The notes: generated by a model not told the origin, from the letters alone. A DNA stretch of 64,000 nucleotides from Bin87 sp965220105 (GCA_965220105.1 OZ244811.1:2666001-2730000); one strand, 5' to 3'. Shown: positions 24,177 through 33,507, counted from the stretch's first letter. Numbers and translations: made by a program.

Positions 24177-26000
24177 ATGGACCAGCATCTCATCCGCAAT
24201 TTCTGCATTATCGCCCACATCGACCACGGGAAATCGACCCTGGCCGACCGGTTCCTGGAAATTACCGGCACCGTCCGACCGCAGGAGATGAAGGCGCAGT
24301 TCCTGGATCAGATGGACTTGGAACGTGAGCGGGGTATCACCATCAAGGGCAAGGCGGTGACGATGAATCACCGCACGACGCATGGTACCGACTACCTGCT
24401 CAATCTGATCGACACGCCGGGTCACGTGGACTTTTCCTACGAGGTTTCCCGGGCGTTGGCCGCCTGCGAGGGAGCCCTGCTGGTGGTTGACGCCACCCAG
24501 GGTGTGGAAGCGCAGACCATCGCCAACACGCTGCTGGCTTTGCAGTACGACCTGGAGATAATCCCGGTCATCAACAAGGTCGACCTGCCCTCCGCTGAGC
24601 CGGAACGCGTCGCCGCCGAGATGGAGCAAATTTTTGGGTTCCGTCGCGACGAGGTGATGTTCGTGTCGGCCAAGTCCGGCATCGGCATTAAGGAATTGCT
24701 GGACGCGGTGGTGGAACGCGTGCCGGCTCCACACGGCGTCCCCGACGATTCCTTCCGCGCCCTGGTGTTCGACTCCACCTACGACTCTTACAAGGGCATC
24801 ATCGCCTACGTGAGGGTGGCTGATGGGAGCATGTCCCGCCAGGACCGTTTGCAGGTGATGTCGTCGGGCCGCTCGGTCGAGGTTCTGGAAGTCGGCGTAT
24901 TCGCCCCCGAACCCACGCCCACCGACACCCTGGTGGCCGGCCAGGTGGGATACGTGGCCACCGGCTTCAAGGATGTGCAGGAGTGCGCGGTAGGCGACAC
25001 GCTAACGAATCAGCACCATCCCGCCGCCGACCCGCTGCCGGGCTACGTCGAGTTGAAATCCATGGTCTTCGCCGGGCTGTATCCCTCCGACGGCGAGGAT
25101 TACACCCGGTTGCGGGCTGCCCTGGAAAAGCTCAGGCTCAACGACGCGTCGCTGACCACTGAGCCGGAGAACAGCGGGGCGTTGGGCTTCGGCTTCCGCT
25201 GCGGATTCCTGGGTTTGATGCACCTGGAAATCGTGCAGGAACGCCTGGAGCGGGAGTACGACCTGGACCTGATAGTGACGGCGCCCAGCGTGGCTTACGA
25301 GGTTCTGCTGACCAACGGCGACGTCGTGCTGGTCGATAATCCGTCACATCTGCCGTCGCCCAACTCCATCTCGGAGGTTCGCGAACCCATCCTGGGGATA
25401 ACCATCGTCACGCCCAACATCTTCGTGGGGGCCATCATGGAGTTGATGCACGCCCGCCGTTCCGAGTTCCGCCGCATGGAGTACATCCAGGGCCTGGGCA
25501 ACAGCGAGCAGGCGCGGGTGGTGATGGAATACACCATGCCCCTGGCCGAGATGCTGGCCGATTTCTATAACCAGCTGAAATCGCGTACCCAGGGTTACGC
25601 ATCGTTGGACTACACCTTTGAAGGCTACCGGGCCGCCCCGCTGGTGCGGGTGGACATTCTGGTGAACCAGACTGCCGTCGAGGCCCTCAGCATCATTAGC
25701 CACCGCGACAATGCGGTGGCCCACGGTCGCAATCTGGTGGAAAAACTGCGCTCCGCCATCCCACGGCAGATGTTCGAGGTGCCCATCCAGGCGTCCATCG
25801 GCACGCGCATCGTGGCGCGGGAGACGGTGCGCGCCATGCGAAAGGACGTGCTGGCCAAGTGCTACGGCGGCGACATCACCCGCAAGCGCAAACTCCTGGA
25901 AAAGCAGAAAGAAGGCAAAAAGCGCATGAAGATGGTGGGCCGCGTAGAAGTCCCCCAGGAAGCCTTTTTGAGTTTGTTAAAGATTGGGGATGAGGGTTGA
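24177..26000 (+). CDS. lepA: Elongation factor 4 (back-translocating GTPase LepA)
   Basis: A 607-aa translational GTPase of normal LepA length. G1 is AHIDHGKSTLADR, G2/G3 are RERGITIK and DTPGHVDF, G4 is NKVD, and the LepA-specific C-terminal domain is present (IGTRIVARETVRAMRKDVLAKCYGGD and RKRKLLEKQKEGKKRMK). It acts on the ribosome to reverse or remodel translocation. The start has no ribosome-binding site; a TACCAT box ends 9 nt before the ATG, so the message may be nearly leaderless. Confidence 0.98.
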   Translation: MDQHLIRNFCIIAHIDHGKSTLADRFLEITGTVRPQEMKAQFLDQMDLERERGITIKGKAVTMNHRTTHGTDYLLNLIDTPGHVDFSYEVSRALAACEGALLVVDATQGVEAQTIANTLLALQYDLEIIPVINKVDLPSAEPERVAAEMEQIFGFRRDEVMFVSAKSGIGIKELLDAVVERVPAPHGVPDDSFRALVFDSTYDSYKGIIAYVRVADGSMSRQDRLQVMSSGRSVEVLEVGVFAPEPTPTDTLVAGQVGYVATGFKDVQECAVGDTLTNQHHPAADPLPGYVELKSMVFAGLYPSDGEDYTRLRAALEKLRLNDASLTTEPENSGALGFGFRCGFLGLMHLEIVQERLEREYDLDLIVTAPSVAYEVLLTNGDVVLVDNPSHLPSPNSISEVREPILGITIVTPNIFVGAIMELMHARRSEFRRMEYIQGLGNSEQARVVMEYTMPLAEMLADFYNQLKSRTQGYASLDYTFEGYRAAPLVRVDILVNQTAVEALSIISHRDNAVAHGRNLVEKLRSAIPRQMFEVPIQASIGTRIVARETVRAMRKDVLAKCYGGDITRKRKLLEKQKEGKKRMKMVGRVEVPQEAFLSLLKIGDEG

Positions 26001-26014
26001 GTTTTCCGAGAATC

Positions 26015-26329
26015 CTAGAATAGGCCACGTATCGCCGCACTGATTTCTTCCATTTTGTTTGCCGTTATTTGGCCCACCGTGCGGCCTACTAGACCCCCGT
26101 TCAACGTGTGTAGGCGGCCGGGGCGTACCCAACTGGCAGCACGTAGCCTTCCCGTTTGCATGTCCTGCTGGGTTACGGCTATGTCATCGGCACGGCGGTT
26201 ACGTCGGCTGGTCATCTGACACAGAATCCAATCCCCCATCCCCACATCGGCGACCACGACTGCCGGCCGGACTTTCCTGGCGGCCAAGTCAGTGAAAGGG
26301 AATGGCACAAGGACTAGGTCTCCGACCAC
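26015..26329 (-). CDS. MazF/PemK-family endoribonuclease toxin
   Basis: A 104-aa toxin with the family start GDLVLVPFPFTDLAARKVRPAVVV, ILCQMTSR in the core and SWVRPGRLHTLN (the arginine and the conserved beta-strand of MazF), then VGQITANKMEEI. MazF enzymes cut mRNA. GTG 26329 is preferred because GGGAGG precedes it closely; the frame extends to 26341. The start overlaps the end of the restriction-modification gene. No antitoxin (MazE-like) gene is adjacent, so either the antitoxin is elsewhere or this protein is controlled by coupling to the RM gene. Confidence 0.75.
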   Translation of the reverse strand: MVGDLVLVPFPFTDLAARKVRPAVVVADVGMGDWILCQMTSRRNRRADDIAVTQQDMQTGRLRAASWVRPGRLHTLNGGLVGRTVGQITANKMEEISAAIRGLF

Positions 26330-29300
26330 GCCGCCTCCCACTCGGGGTCTTCCGGTTCATCGAACCATTGGGATACGGATAGTTCAGCCAGTTCGTTAGT
26401 TTCTCTGTCATTCGAGATTACCAACTGGTTGCCGTCCCAGTGCGCCATTCCGTCCACGACGGCCATGGTTTCCACGCTTACGGTGCAGACGCGTTGCAGC
26501 AGGTCGATGACCCGCTCTTTGTAGTCGGCGAAGCGGTAGGTGTTGAACTTCGCGGCAATTGTGGGATCTCGGGGCTTGCGTTCCTTGTACTGGTCGAGGA
26601 TCCACTCCAGGGCGGAGCGGCTGCCCAGGCGGTAGCGCCAGGCCGACTCGGGCACGCCGGTGAGGCGGGTCTGGTCGTCCAGACGGATGACGCCGGCCTC
26701 CTTGTCCGCCCGCAGGATGACCCGTTTGACGTCGCCGTCCAGGTCCTGCCGCGTGAGGCCGTAGGGTTCCACCGACTCGAAACCGATGTGCAAATCCAGC
26801 AGCCGCTGGCCCATATCGACCCACGCCGCAAAATCGTCATAAAAGGGCAGGCGGGGAAACTCGCGAAGCAGGTCGATGGCGTACTTCTCCCGGTAGGCCG
26901 GGTCGTGGAGCACGGCGTAGGTGTAGGCGAAGATGTCCTCGGGGGAGATGGTGTCGTCGGCGTAGTGTTCCCTGAATTGTTGGAGCCCCCACTGGGTTAT
27001 GTTGCTGACACGCTCGCCGTCGGACGTATAGCGGTACAGGGGGAGGCACTGGGTATCGCCGGTGAAGTGGAAGTCAGTGAGTCTTCCAGTTGCCAAGGCA
27101 TAAAAGGCTTTCCCATTGACGCAAAAGTTGACAACCATATTGGGTTGCCGCAAATCGCTACCGAACATCTCGTAGTGATTGCCGGTGAGCACGTCATTCA
27201 TAGTGAAATTTGCGACGTGATGTTCGATAACATATGGACGATATAGGATCAGGATACGATCCGCCTCGGAATATGTTATGCGCCGACCGCGCCGAAATTC
27301 GTCCCGCAGATCCCTGCTCCATTTGATCGATGGATCGATGGGTTCGCCACCGTCGTCCAGGATTTCGTTGTAACGGTCGGCAAAGAATAGAGATTTGGCG
27401 CGGAGGTTAGCGATGTCGAAGTCGTACACCCATTCATCGCGATTGGATTTGGCGGCGTTCGCGTACAATCGGAATACCGCCTGCTCATCAGACACTGCCC
27501 TCGCGTACTTTGTTCCCCGGTCGGCAACAGGCAGCAAATGCTCGAAGTCGCGGTTGGACTGGTTGAACCAGTTGTTACCGGCGTCGGGGGTGATGGACTC
27601 GAACGCGATATCGACTAGTTTGGCGTTGGCCAGGTAAGCCAGTTTGTCGCGAGCAAGTTCCGCGTCTTCGCGGGAGGCGTAGTTAATCTCGCACTGGCCC
27701 AGTTTGGTTTTGTCGCGGACGAAAAAAGCGATGGCTACTCCAGTCTGTATGCCAAAGACGTTGTGCGTAGTGCCCGAGATTTTCGGGTTGCGCCGGACAT
27801 CCGATCCCAAGTCCAGGATGTAGACGTGGGTGAACTCGTCGGCGGTCAACCGGCGGAAACCATCATCTTGCCGAGCTTCCAGATACGCCCGGTTGGTTAT
27901 GAAACCGACAATCCCGTCGTCATCGAGGCGGTCACTCGCCCAGCGGATGAAGCGCTTGTACATGTCGTACTGGTGTGTTTTCTGGGCAGTGCTACCCGCG
28001 ATGTAGGTTTCCCTGATTCGTTGGTCGATCTCGGGATATTTTCGGTTGGGGTTAAAGTCATTCCAATTGGTTTGGCTATCGTTGTAGGGCGGGTTGCCGA
28101 TGATTACGCTGATGTCCTTTTCGTTCTGTTCTTGCACACGCAGCCAGTTTTCTTCCGACATCGCGCCCAGCTCGAAGCTGCCCTGCCGCTCGACGGCCCC
28201 GCCGGTTGCGCCCGTCCATGCCATGTTGTCCAGGGTGTCCACGAAGCATAGGCCGGTGAACTCCCGGTAGTGGCCGGTGCGCTCCCGGTAGGTGTATTCG
28301 ATGTTCAGGTTGGCGATGTAGTAGGGGAGGATGGCCACCTCGTTGGCGTGAATCTCGCGGTCGTATTTGTGCTCCAGGCGGTCGGCCGGCAGGTAGTTGA
28401 TCAGGCTGGTGACGAAGGTGCCGGTGCCAGTGGCCGGATCGAGAATCTGCACGTTGTCGTCGGCCAGGGTGCGCCCGAAGTGCTTTTGCAGCAGATAGTC
28501 GGCGCCGCGGATGATGAAGTCCACCACCTCGTTGGGGGTGTAGACCACGCCCAGGCGGTCGGCGGCGGCGGGGTTGTAAGCTTTGTAGAAGTCCTCGTAG
28601 ATAGCCTTGATGAAGTGCTGCTTTTCGGCGTAGTCGGCGATCTCGTCGGCGGCCCGGCCGATGGCGCCGTAGTAGGCGCGCAGCCGGTCGATGGCCTCCC
28701 GCCGCACGTCTCCTGTGAAGAAGGTCTGTTCCAGCCCATCGAGGTGGCGGGCGATGTTGTTCTCCCGGTGGAACTGGTCTTCGCCGAACACCCGGGAGAA
28801 AATATCCTTGGTCAGAATATGTTGCAGCAGCATCTCCCGGACGTCGGTGGGTGTTATGTCGGGGCTGATGGACTGGTGACATTGCTCCAGGAACCCCTGG
28901 GCAGCGATCTGGTAAGCGGCGTTGTCAGCCTGGGCGGCGTCCACTGCTAACCGCAGGTTGTCCAGCACGGCGGGCAAGTCGATTTTGAACTGCTGCTGAG
29001 CGTGTCGGAACTCCTCGATCTGGGGTAGCTCGTAGTCCAGGAACCTGCGGATGAGGCGGTGCAGTTCGCCGGGGCGGGACATGCTGGCCCGCATCACCTC
29101 CTCCCGGTTCTGGAAAAGCACGGCGATTTCGGAATCCTCGAATACGATGTTGTCCCTCGGGTAACCGCCGTTGAATTTCCTCTGGATCTCCACGTCGAGA
29201 TCGTCGTGAGTATCTTTGGCTTCCCAGTAACCCCGGGGCATGCGGAGCGTGTCTTTGACGGTGCCGTCGGGGAACACGCCAGCGCTGGTTTTGAGTTCCG

Positions 29301-29454
29301 GAACCAGGAGGAGTTTCTCCCGGTGGTCGCGGCAGTAGGCGTCGAGGCAATTCTGAAAAGCGGGCCGGATGTTGAGCTCGCTATCGGAACCGCCGAATGC
29401 GATGAGTTCCTGTTTATGTTCCTGGTATCGTTCTATGTGTGGATAGGAGGGCAT
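26314..29454 (-). CDS. Single-chain restriction-modification enzyme (type IIG/ISP-like)
   Basis: A 1046-aa protein combining nuclease and methyltransferase. An N-terminal PD-(D/E)XK-like nuclease has D63 and the E78-x-K80 pair in YWEAKD. A helical connector follows (about 140-300). The N6-adenine methyltransferase has VVYTPNEVVDFI, motif I DPATGTGTF (339-347) and motif IV NPPY (454-457). A long C-terminal part (about 600-1046) should read the DNA target. There is no DEAD-box helicase, so it is unlike full LlaBIII-type ISP enzymes and closer to MmeI-like type IIL/IIG layout. It would both methylate host DNA and cut foreign DNA. The mazF-like gene overlaps its 3' end. Confidence 0.82.
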   Translation of the reverse strand: MPSYPHIERYQEHKQELIAFGGSDSELNIRPAFQNCLDAYCRDHREKLLLVPELKTSAGVFPDGTVKDTLRMPRGYWEAKDTHDDLDVEIQRKFNGGYPRDNIVFEDSEIAVLFQNREEVMRASMSRPGELHRLIRRFLDYELPQIEEFRHAQQQFKIDLPAVLDNLRLAVDAAQADNAAYQIAAQGFLEQCHQSISPDITPTDVREMLLQHILTKDIFSRVFGEDQFHRENNIARHLDGLEQTFFTGDVRREAIDRLRAYYGAIGRAADEIADYAEKQHFIKAIYEDFYKAYNPAAADRLGVVYTPNEVVDFIIRGADYLLQKHFGRTLADDNVQILDPATGTGTFVTSLINYLPADRLEHKYDREIHANEVAILPYYIANLNIEYTYRERTGHYREFTGLCFVDTLDNMAWTGATGGAVERQGSFELGAMSEENWLRVQEQNEKDISVIIGNPPYNDSQTNWNDFNPNRKYPEIDQRIRETYIAGSTAQKTHQYDMYKRFIRWASDRLDDDGIVGFITNRAYLEARQDDGFRRLTADEFTHVYILDLGSDVRRNPKISGTTHNVFGIQTGVAIAFFVRDKTKLGQCEINYASREDAELARDKLAYLANAKLVDIAFESITPDAGNNWFNQSNRDFEHLLPVADRGTKYARAVSDEQAVFRLYANAAKSNRDEWVYDFDIANLRAKSLFFADRYNEILDDGGEPIDPSIKWSRDLRDEFRRGRRITYSEADRILILYRPYVIEHHVANFTMNDVLTGNHYEMFGSDLRQPNMVVNFCVNGKAFYALATGRLTDFHFTGDTQCLPLYRYTSDGERVSNITQWGLQQFREHYADDTISPEDIFAYTYAVLHDPAYREKYAIDLLREFPRLPFYDDFAAWVDMGQRLLDLHIGFESVEPYGLTRQDLDGDVKRVILRADKEAGVIRLDDQTRLTGVPESAWRYRLGSRSALEWILDQYKERKPRDPTIAAKFNTYRFADYKERVIDLLQRVCTVSVETMAVVDGMAHWDGNQLVISNDRETNELAELSVSQWFDEPEDPEWEAAWSET

Positions 29455-29529
29455 AGGGCCATTATACCGGGGGTTACGGGATTAACATGGATGCACCGGA
29501 TATATTCAGCCCTGGGGTCGCAGGGTTTA

Positions 29530-29670
29530 CACCCTCACCCTAACCCTTTCCCATCGAGGGAGAGGGGACATGTGGCGCGTCCTTCGACCGGCGCGTCCTT
29601 CAACCGGCTCAGGACGAACGGGGGTTTGGTATTGGAAAGAAAAAGCCCCTCTCCCGCTGGGAGAGGGGTT
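29530..29670. repeat. Family R repeat, both arms with a spacer
   Basis: Left arm CACCCTAACCC-type at 29530-29568 with an inner hairpin CCCATCGAGGGAG; right arm CCCCTCTCCCGCTGGGAGAG at 29645-29670. Between them is GTCCTTCGACCGG and GGCTCAGGACGAA, the palindromic motif also found inside the element at 313-410. No gene lies in 29455-29703. Confidence 0.7.
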
Positions 29671-29703
29671 TGGCGTTGCGTTGCCCGAGCTGGCGTAGTC
29701 GGT

Positions 29704-30555
29704 TTACTGCACCAGGTTGGGCGTAACCTCGGCGGGGATGCCGCTGTCCTGCATCTCGCGGGCGCGGGCTGCCACCTTCGGCATCAACGCGGCGATCAGG
29801 TCTTCGTCCAGGTCGGCGGCCACGCCGGGGTAGCCAGCGCGTTCCAGCATCGCCTTCAGCTTCTTGTTGTTGAACTGCTCCAGACACCAGTCCAGCGGGT
29901 CGGGAACCAGCGTCTTGTCCCAGAAGATGCGGTGGTTCTTGTTGCGCGGGCCGTAGTGGTAGTGCGGGTCGTCCCGGAAGCAGTCGAAGGCCAGCAGCTC
30001 GGTCTCTTCGGTAAACACCCGTCCGGTGTTGCCAGCCAGTTCGCTGAGGACGTGGATGGCCAGCCCGCCGTCGCCGGAACCCTGGCGTCGCATCTCCAGA
30101 CCGAAGCGGATGTTGCCAGCCTCGATGATGTCGGTGCCTCGGTTATGCTTGACGGTGTTGCGCTCGGCGGCGAACTTGGCTCGGGCCAGGCTGTCCACCT
30201 CTTCCAGCGCGCTGCTGACGGCGCCCTTGTCCACGGCTCCGGCAGCGTCAGCAAAGCCGGCAGTCGTAAGCATGGCGGCCAGATTGTTATTGATCGTCTT
30301 AACCGACCACCCGATGGGGTTGCCGTCGACGGTATGGTCCATGCGGTACTGCACATTCTTGCCGTCGGGGGCATAGACGTAACTGCGCTCGATGTCGAAG
30401 CAGTTGAAGCGCAGGGCGGTTTCGTCACCCACCTGGACCAGAATCACGACACCCTGGTCGGAATGGTCCTGGATGTTGCCGTCCCACAGCTCGTGCTGCA
30501 CGATGAACGATACGTTGCCCGCCTCTACGCTTTGTCGTCCTCTCTGTGTCACCAT
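29704..30555 (-). CDS. Unknown protein made of two tandem homologous domains
   Basis: A 283-aa soluble protein; the start at 30555 is preceded by GGAGGAG. It is an internal duplication. Domain 1 (about residues 5-115) and domain 2 (about 150-265) share EAG-N-(V/I)-x-F, a central strand pair ending in (E/L)x-F-(N/D)CF, a Y-x-YxP or YHYGP loop, and a tail x-W-x(3)-(I/F)NNxLxAML(T/E)xAG(F/Y). Domain 2 has the histidine-rich PHYHYGP, domain 1 reads SYVYAP instead, so only the second can bind metal there. I do not know the function. Confidence 0.65.
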   Translation of the reverse strand: MVTQRGRQSVEAGNVSFIVQHELWDGNIQDHSDQGVVILVQVGDETALRFNCFDIERSYVYAPDGKNVQYRMDHTVDGNPIGWSVKTINNNLAAMLTTAGFADAAGAVDKGAVSSALEEVDSLARAKFAAERNTVKHNRGTDIIEAGNIRFGLEMRRQGSGDGGLAIHVLSELAGNTGRVFTEETELLAFDCFRDDPHYHYGPRNKNHRIFWDKTLVPDPLDWCLEQFNNKKLKAMLERAGYPGVAADLDEDLIAALMPKVAARAREMQDSGIPAEVTPNLVQ

Positions 30556-30668
30556 AATCGCTCTCCTCCATTCCAGCATTGGTATTGGGCAAAATATAAC
30601 CACGCCGTTGCAGGGTGTCAATCGTGTCGATGCCCCGCCCTCACCCCTGCCTCTCCGCCACGGTAGCG

Positions 30669-30861
30669 ATCTGCCCCCACCCTAACCCTCTCCCCGAGGT
30701 GACCTGTGAATAAGGTTGTCATTGCGAGGAGCGATAGCGACGTGGCAATCCCGTTTCCGTAGCGACAATTGTAGCTTCGGGATCGAGATTGCTACGCTTC
30801 GCTCGCAATGACAAATTATGCAAACCTCTCCCACCGGGAGAGGGGTTGGGGTGAGGGGAGG
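30669..30861. repeat. Family R repeat split by a family T element
   Basis: The left arm (CCCACCCTAACCCTCTCCCC, 30676-30695) and the right arm (CTCTCCCACCGGGAGAGGGG with TTGGGGTGAGGG, 30825-30861) of an R element are separated by a complete T element at 30717-30813, as if T had inserted into R. Confidence 0.65.
30717..30813. mobile_element. MITE-like family T element with perfect 12-bp inverted ends
   Basis: TGTCATTGCGAG at 30717-30728 and CTCGCAATGACA at 30802-30813 are perfect inverted repeats that bound a 97-bp element without coding capacity. It sits inside an R repeat. No transposase is found in the window, so mobility would depend on an enzyme elsewhere. Confidence 0.65.
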
Positions 30862-30862
30862 G

Positions 30863-31345
30863 TTACATGCCCAGGGCGTCGCGGATAGCGCGAAGTTGGG
30901 CCAGGTGCTCGCCCCAGTGGCGTTCCAGGCCATCGATCACCGTTTGTGCGGTGCGGGTTTCGTCGATGCCGCGGGCGGGCAGGTGGGCGAAGGTGGTGCG
31001 GTCGGTAAAGTCGGCGTCGGTGGAGGCGGCGATGGCGTCCTCGGCAGTTTGCAGGATGGACAGCGGGCCGGCCAGCGCCTCGTCAATTTCGGCGGCCTGG
31101 CGGCCTGGCGTCATGTTGTTGATGTCGGGCAGGATGGTGATTTCAGGAAGGCTGCCGTCGAGGACGCCGGCGATGATGCTGCCGATGCCGCCTTCCGGCG
31201 TGTCCACCAGGTGGTACAGGACTTCCCGGGCGCACCAGCCGTCGCCGTCCTTCCAGTCCAGGCAGTAGTCCATGCCGTCCAAAAGGCCGGTGAGCTCATC
31301 GCGGATGCGGCGGACGGTGGCGAGGTTGTCGTCGCGGGTGGTCAT
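30863..31345 (-). CDS. DinB-superfamily protein
   Basis: A 160-aa four-helix-bundle protein. The probable metal ligands are H46-region VLYHLVDTPEGG and the C-terminal H-x3-H pair in LERHWGEHLAQL, as in DinB/YfiT proteins. These are usually thiol-dependent transferases or hydrolases of unknown substrate. GGAGG precedes the ATG by only 4-5 nt. It lies between two repeat clusters and shares no operon. Confidence 0.75.
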   Translation of the reverse strand: MTTRDDNLATVRRIRDELTGLLDGMDYCLDWKDGDGWCAREVLYHLVDTPEGGIGSIIAGVLDGSLPEITILPDINNMTPGRQAAEIDEALAGPLSILQTAEDAIAASTDADFTDRTTFAHLPARGIDETRTAQTVIDGLERHWGEHLAQLRAIRDALGM

Positions 31346-31412
31346 GGTTCCTCCGGGGCAGGGAATCCAATTGGGTCGACGGAATTATAGCCCGTCAGAT
31401 AACGAAGTGGCT

Positions 31413-31514
31413 GCCCCCTCTCCCCTTGTGGGAGAGGGTTGGGGTGGGGGGATAACGCGTGGGTTCTAGAATTTCACCCTCACCCTGGCCCTCTCCCATC
31501 AAGGGAGAGGGAAT
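31413..31514. repeat. Two family R arms, one overlapping the end of a gene
   Basis: CCCCTCTCCCCTTGTGGGAG with TTGGGGTGGGGGG at 31413-31455, and ACCCTCACCCTGGCCCTCTC with CATCAAGGGAGAGGG at 31474-31514. The second arm encodes the last residues (about SLSLDGRGPG) and the stop of the membrane protein gene at 31480. Confidence 0.7.
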
Positions 31515-32166
31515 TTTCTGGGGATTTTAGCCAGCCCGCCACCAGCCACACGCCGCCGACGATTAGCCAAAGCAGGAAGGCTACGCCGGAGATCCGGTGC
31601 ATCAAGGTGGCGGCGTCCACCCAGATAAACAGCATGGCGATGCCGATAACGACGCCGGCTACAGCGGAGATTTTGAGCAGGCCGCCGATGCGCCGCTGAA
31701 CCGGCGCCAGGGCAATCAGACCCAGACCGGCCAGGGTGAAACCCGCCTTGCCGGCGATCCAGCGCACATCGGCCCAGGGCCGCAGCGATTCTTCCCAGCC
31801 GGCACGGATCAAGGTGGCCGTGGGATCGACGTCCGGCACCGAAACCGCAATCACCACCGCACTCAGGCCGGATACCGCCGTGATGATACCGGACAGGGCC
31901 AACGCCACCGACGTGACATCCACCGCCAACGGGTGGTACCCGCGCAGCGACCTCCAGGCGAACCACGCGACTCCCACCAGGGCCAGGCCCGATGCCAGCC
32001 GGGCCGCGCCGCCAACGGTGTACGCTCCGTTGTTGAGCATTATGGCCGTCATCGACTCCGCCAGCGTGGGCTGGTCGGCGTCGGCCAGCAGGCGGGCCGG
32101 CACCGAGATGGCGGTGGCCAGTGCGGCGAGCAGCAGGAACAGGCCGGCGGTGCGGGCGGCGGTCAT
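31480..32166 (-). CDS. Integral membrane protein, about six spans
   Basis: A 228-aa hydrophobic protein with about six predicted membrane segments (for example TAGLFLLLAALATAISVPA, ALALSGIITAVSGLSAVVIA and FLLWLIVGGVWLVAGWL). It resembles DUF4386-type proteins in layout, but I am not sure. The final 10-12 residues are encoded by a family R repeat, so the natural C-terminus was probably replaced when the repeat arrived. It lies 19 bp downstream of an MFS gene on the same strand. Confidence 0.65.
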   Translation of the reverse strand: MTAARTAGLFLLLAALATAISVPARLLADADQPTLAESMTAIMLNNGAYTVGGAARLASGLALVGVAWFAWRSLRGYHPLAVDVTSVALALSGIITAVSGLSAVVIAVSVPDVDPTATLIRAGWEESLRPWADVRWIAGKAGFTLAGLGLIALAPVQRRIGGLLKISAVAGVVIGIAMLFIWVDAATLMHRISGVAFLLWLIVGGVWLVAGWLKSPENSLSLDGRGPG

Positions 32167-32184
32167 GGTGATGGCAGCGCCAAA

Positions 32185-33507
32185 TCAGGCCGGAACTGCC
32201 ACAGCTTCCGGCGCCCGGGGTTTGCCGGGAATCATCAGGGACGCCAGGAACCCGACCAGGTAGATTCCGGCGGCGATGAAGAATCCGTATTGCCAGCCCA
32301 GCCATTCGATGGGGCCGAATATGAAAACGGCAGCCACGGCTCCGAACAGCACATTGTTGCCCCACATCAATCCCAGGAAGCTGGATTCCAGCCGGTATTG
32401 GGCGGCCACGTCGGCGGCAGCCGCGGAGGTCAGGTTGATGACGGTGAAGTGCTGCAGGCCGTAGAGGGCCACACAGACGGTTATCCAAAGCGAGTACTGC
32501 TGTCCGCTAAGCGGCATGGCCAGGGTGAGCACTGTAGCGAAGGCCATCAGGAACACGATGAGGGGCTTGCGCCCCACCCGGTCGGACATTGCGCCGATGA
32601 TGGGTGCGGTAACGATGGCCGGACCGACCATCAATGCCAAGTGCGCGGCGGCCTGGAAGGTGTTGATGCCCAACGCCTGGGTCAGGTACAGGGGCACCAG
32701 GAACAGCATCGACCCGTCCGCCATGCCCCGCACCGCAGCCACCGCAAAGATGGCCCAAAGTCGTGTGCCCCGGAAGGCGACCGACGTGCCCGACCACATG
32801 GTCCGCAGGCGTCCCGCCACGTCAAAGTTGACGGGCGGAGCGTCCCCGGCGTTGCGCAGCAAGCCGTAGATGATGAAGGTGGCGACGAACATTATGGGCG
32901 CGCTGCACGCCAGGATCCACCGCCAGCTGACTGGTTCCCAGCCCAGGTTCCGGCCCACGACGACGCCGTCGGTGGCCTCCCATTGCAGCGCGCCGAGCAA
33001 CAGGATGCCGGCCACCAGGGGGCCCACCACGTCACCGACGCTGCCCATGGAGCGGTGCAAGGACAGGAATAGTCCGCGCCGGGTGGGGAATCGTTGGGCC
33101 AGCAGACCCAGCGCCGGCGGGTGCCACAATGCGGCGCCCGACGATGCGAACGCCAGCGCGAGCAATATCACCCCGTAAGACGGCGACATGGCAATGATCA
33201 ACAGACCGACCGCCGTCAGGAACGTGCTGATGGACAGCACCCAGGCGATCCGGTGATGGAGCAGGTCTGACAGGAACCCGCCGGTGACGCTGGTGATGCC
33301 GGCGGACGCGGACCGCACGGCGACGATGGCGCCCACCTGCAATGCACTGAGCTGCAGGTCGACGGCGATTACCGTGGTGAGCAGCGGGATGCTGTTGGAG
33401 ATGAGGTGTTCAAAACCGTGAGCGCCGACGAGGGTGGAAGCCAGCACACCTCTTCCGGTGCGCCGGCCTTCTGTCACCGAAGCCGCGGGTGCCGTCTGTT
33501 GCGCCAT
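32185..33507 (-). CDS. MFS transporter, second of a tandem pair
   Basis: A 440-aa major facilitator with about 12 spans. The MFS loop motif appears as GAMSDRVGRKPLIV, and the first half has GAHGFEHLISNSIPLL and GGFLSDLLHHRIAW. It is a close paralogue of the protein at 33532-34875, sharing AxxWHPPALGLLAxRFPxRRGLF and the C-terminal MIPGKPxAxEAVAVPA. The Fsr (fosmidomycin resistance)-type subgroup is likely, which suggests an exporter of small molecules. The substrate is unknown. Confidence 0.85.
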   Translation of the reverse strand: MAQQTAPAASVTEGRRTGRGVLASTLVGAHGFEHLISNSIPLLTTVIAVDLQLSALQVGAIVAVRSASAGITSVTGGFLSDLLHHRIAWVLSISTFLTAVGLLIIAMSPSYGVILLALAFASSGAALWHPPALGLLAQRFPTRRGLFLSLHRSMGSVGDVVGPLVAGILLLGALQWEATDGVVVGRNLGWEPVSWRWILACSAPIMFVATFIIYGLLRNAGDAPPVNFDVAGRLRTMWSGTSVAFRGTRLWAIFAVAAVRGMADGSMLFLVPLYLTQALGINTFQAAAHLALMVGPAIVTAPIIGAMSDRVGRKPLIVFLMAFATVLTLAMPLSGQQYSLWITVCVALYGLQHFTVINLTSAAAADVAAQYRLESSFLGLMWGNNVLFGAVAAVFIFGPIEWLGWQYGFFIAAGIYLVGFLASLMIPGKPRAPEAVAVPA

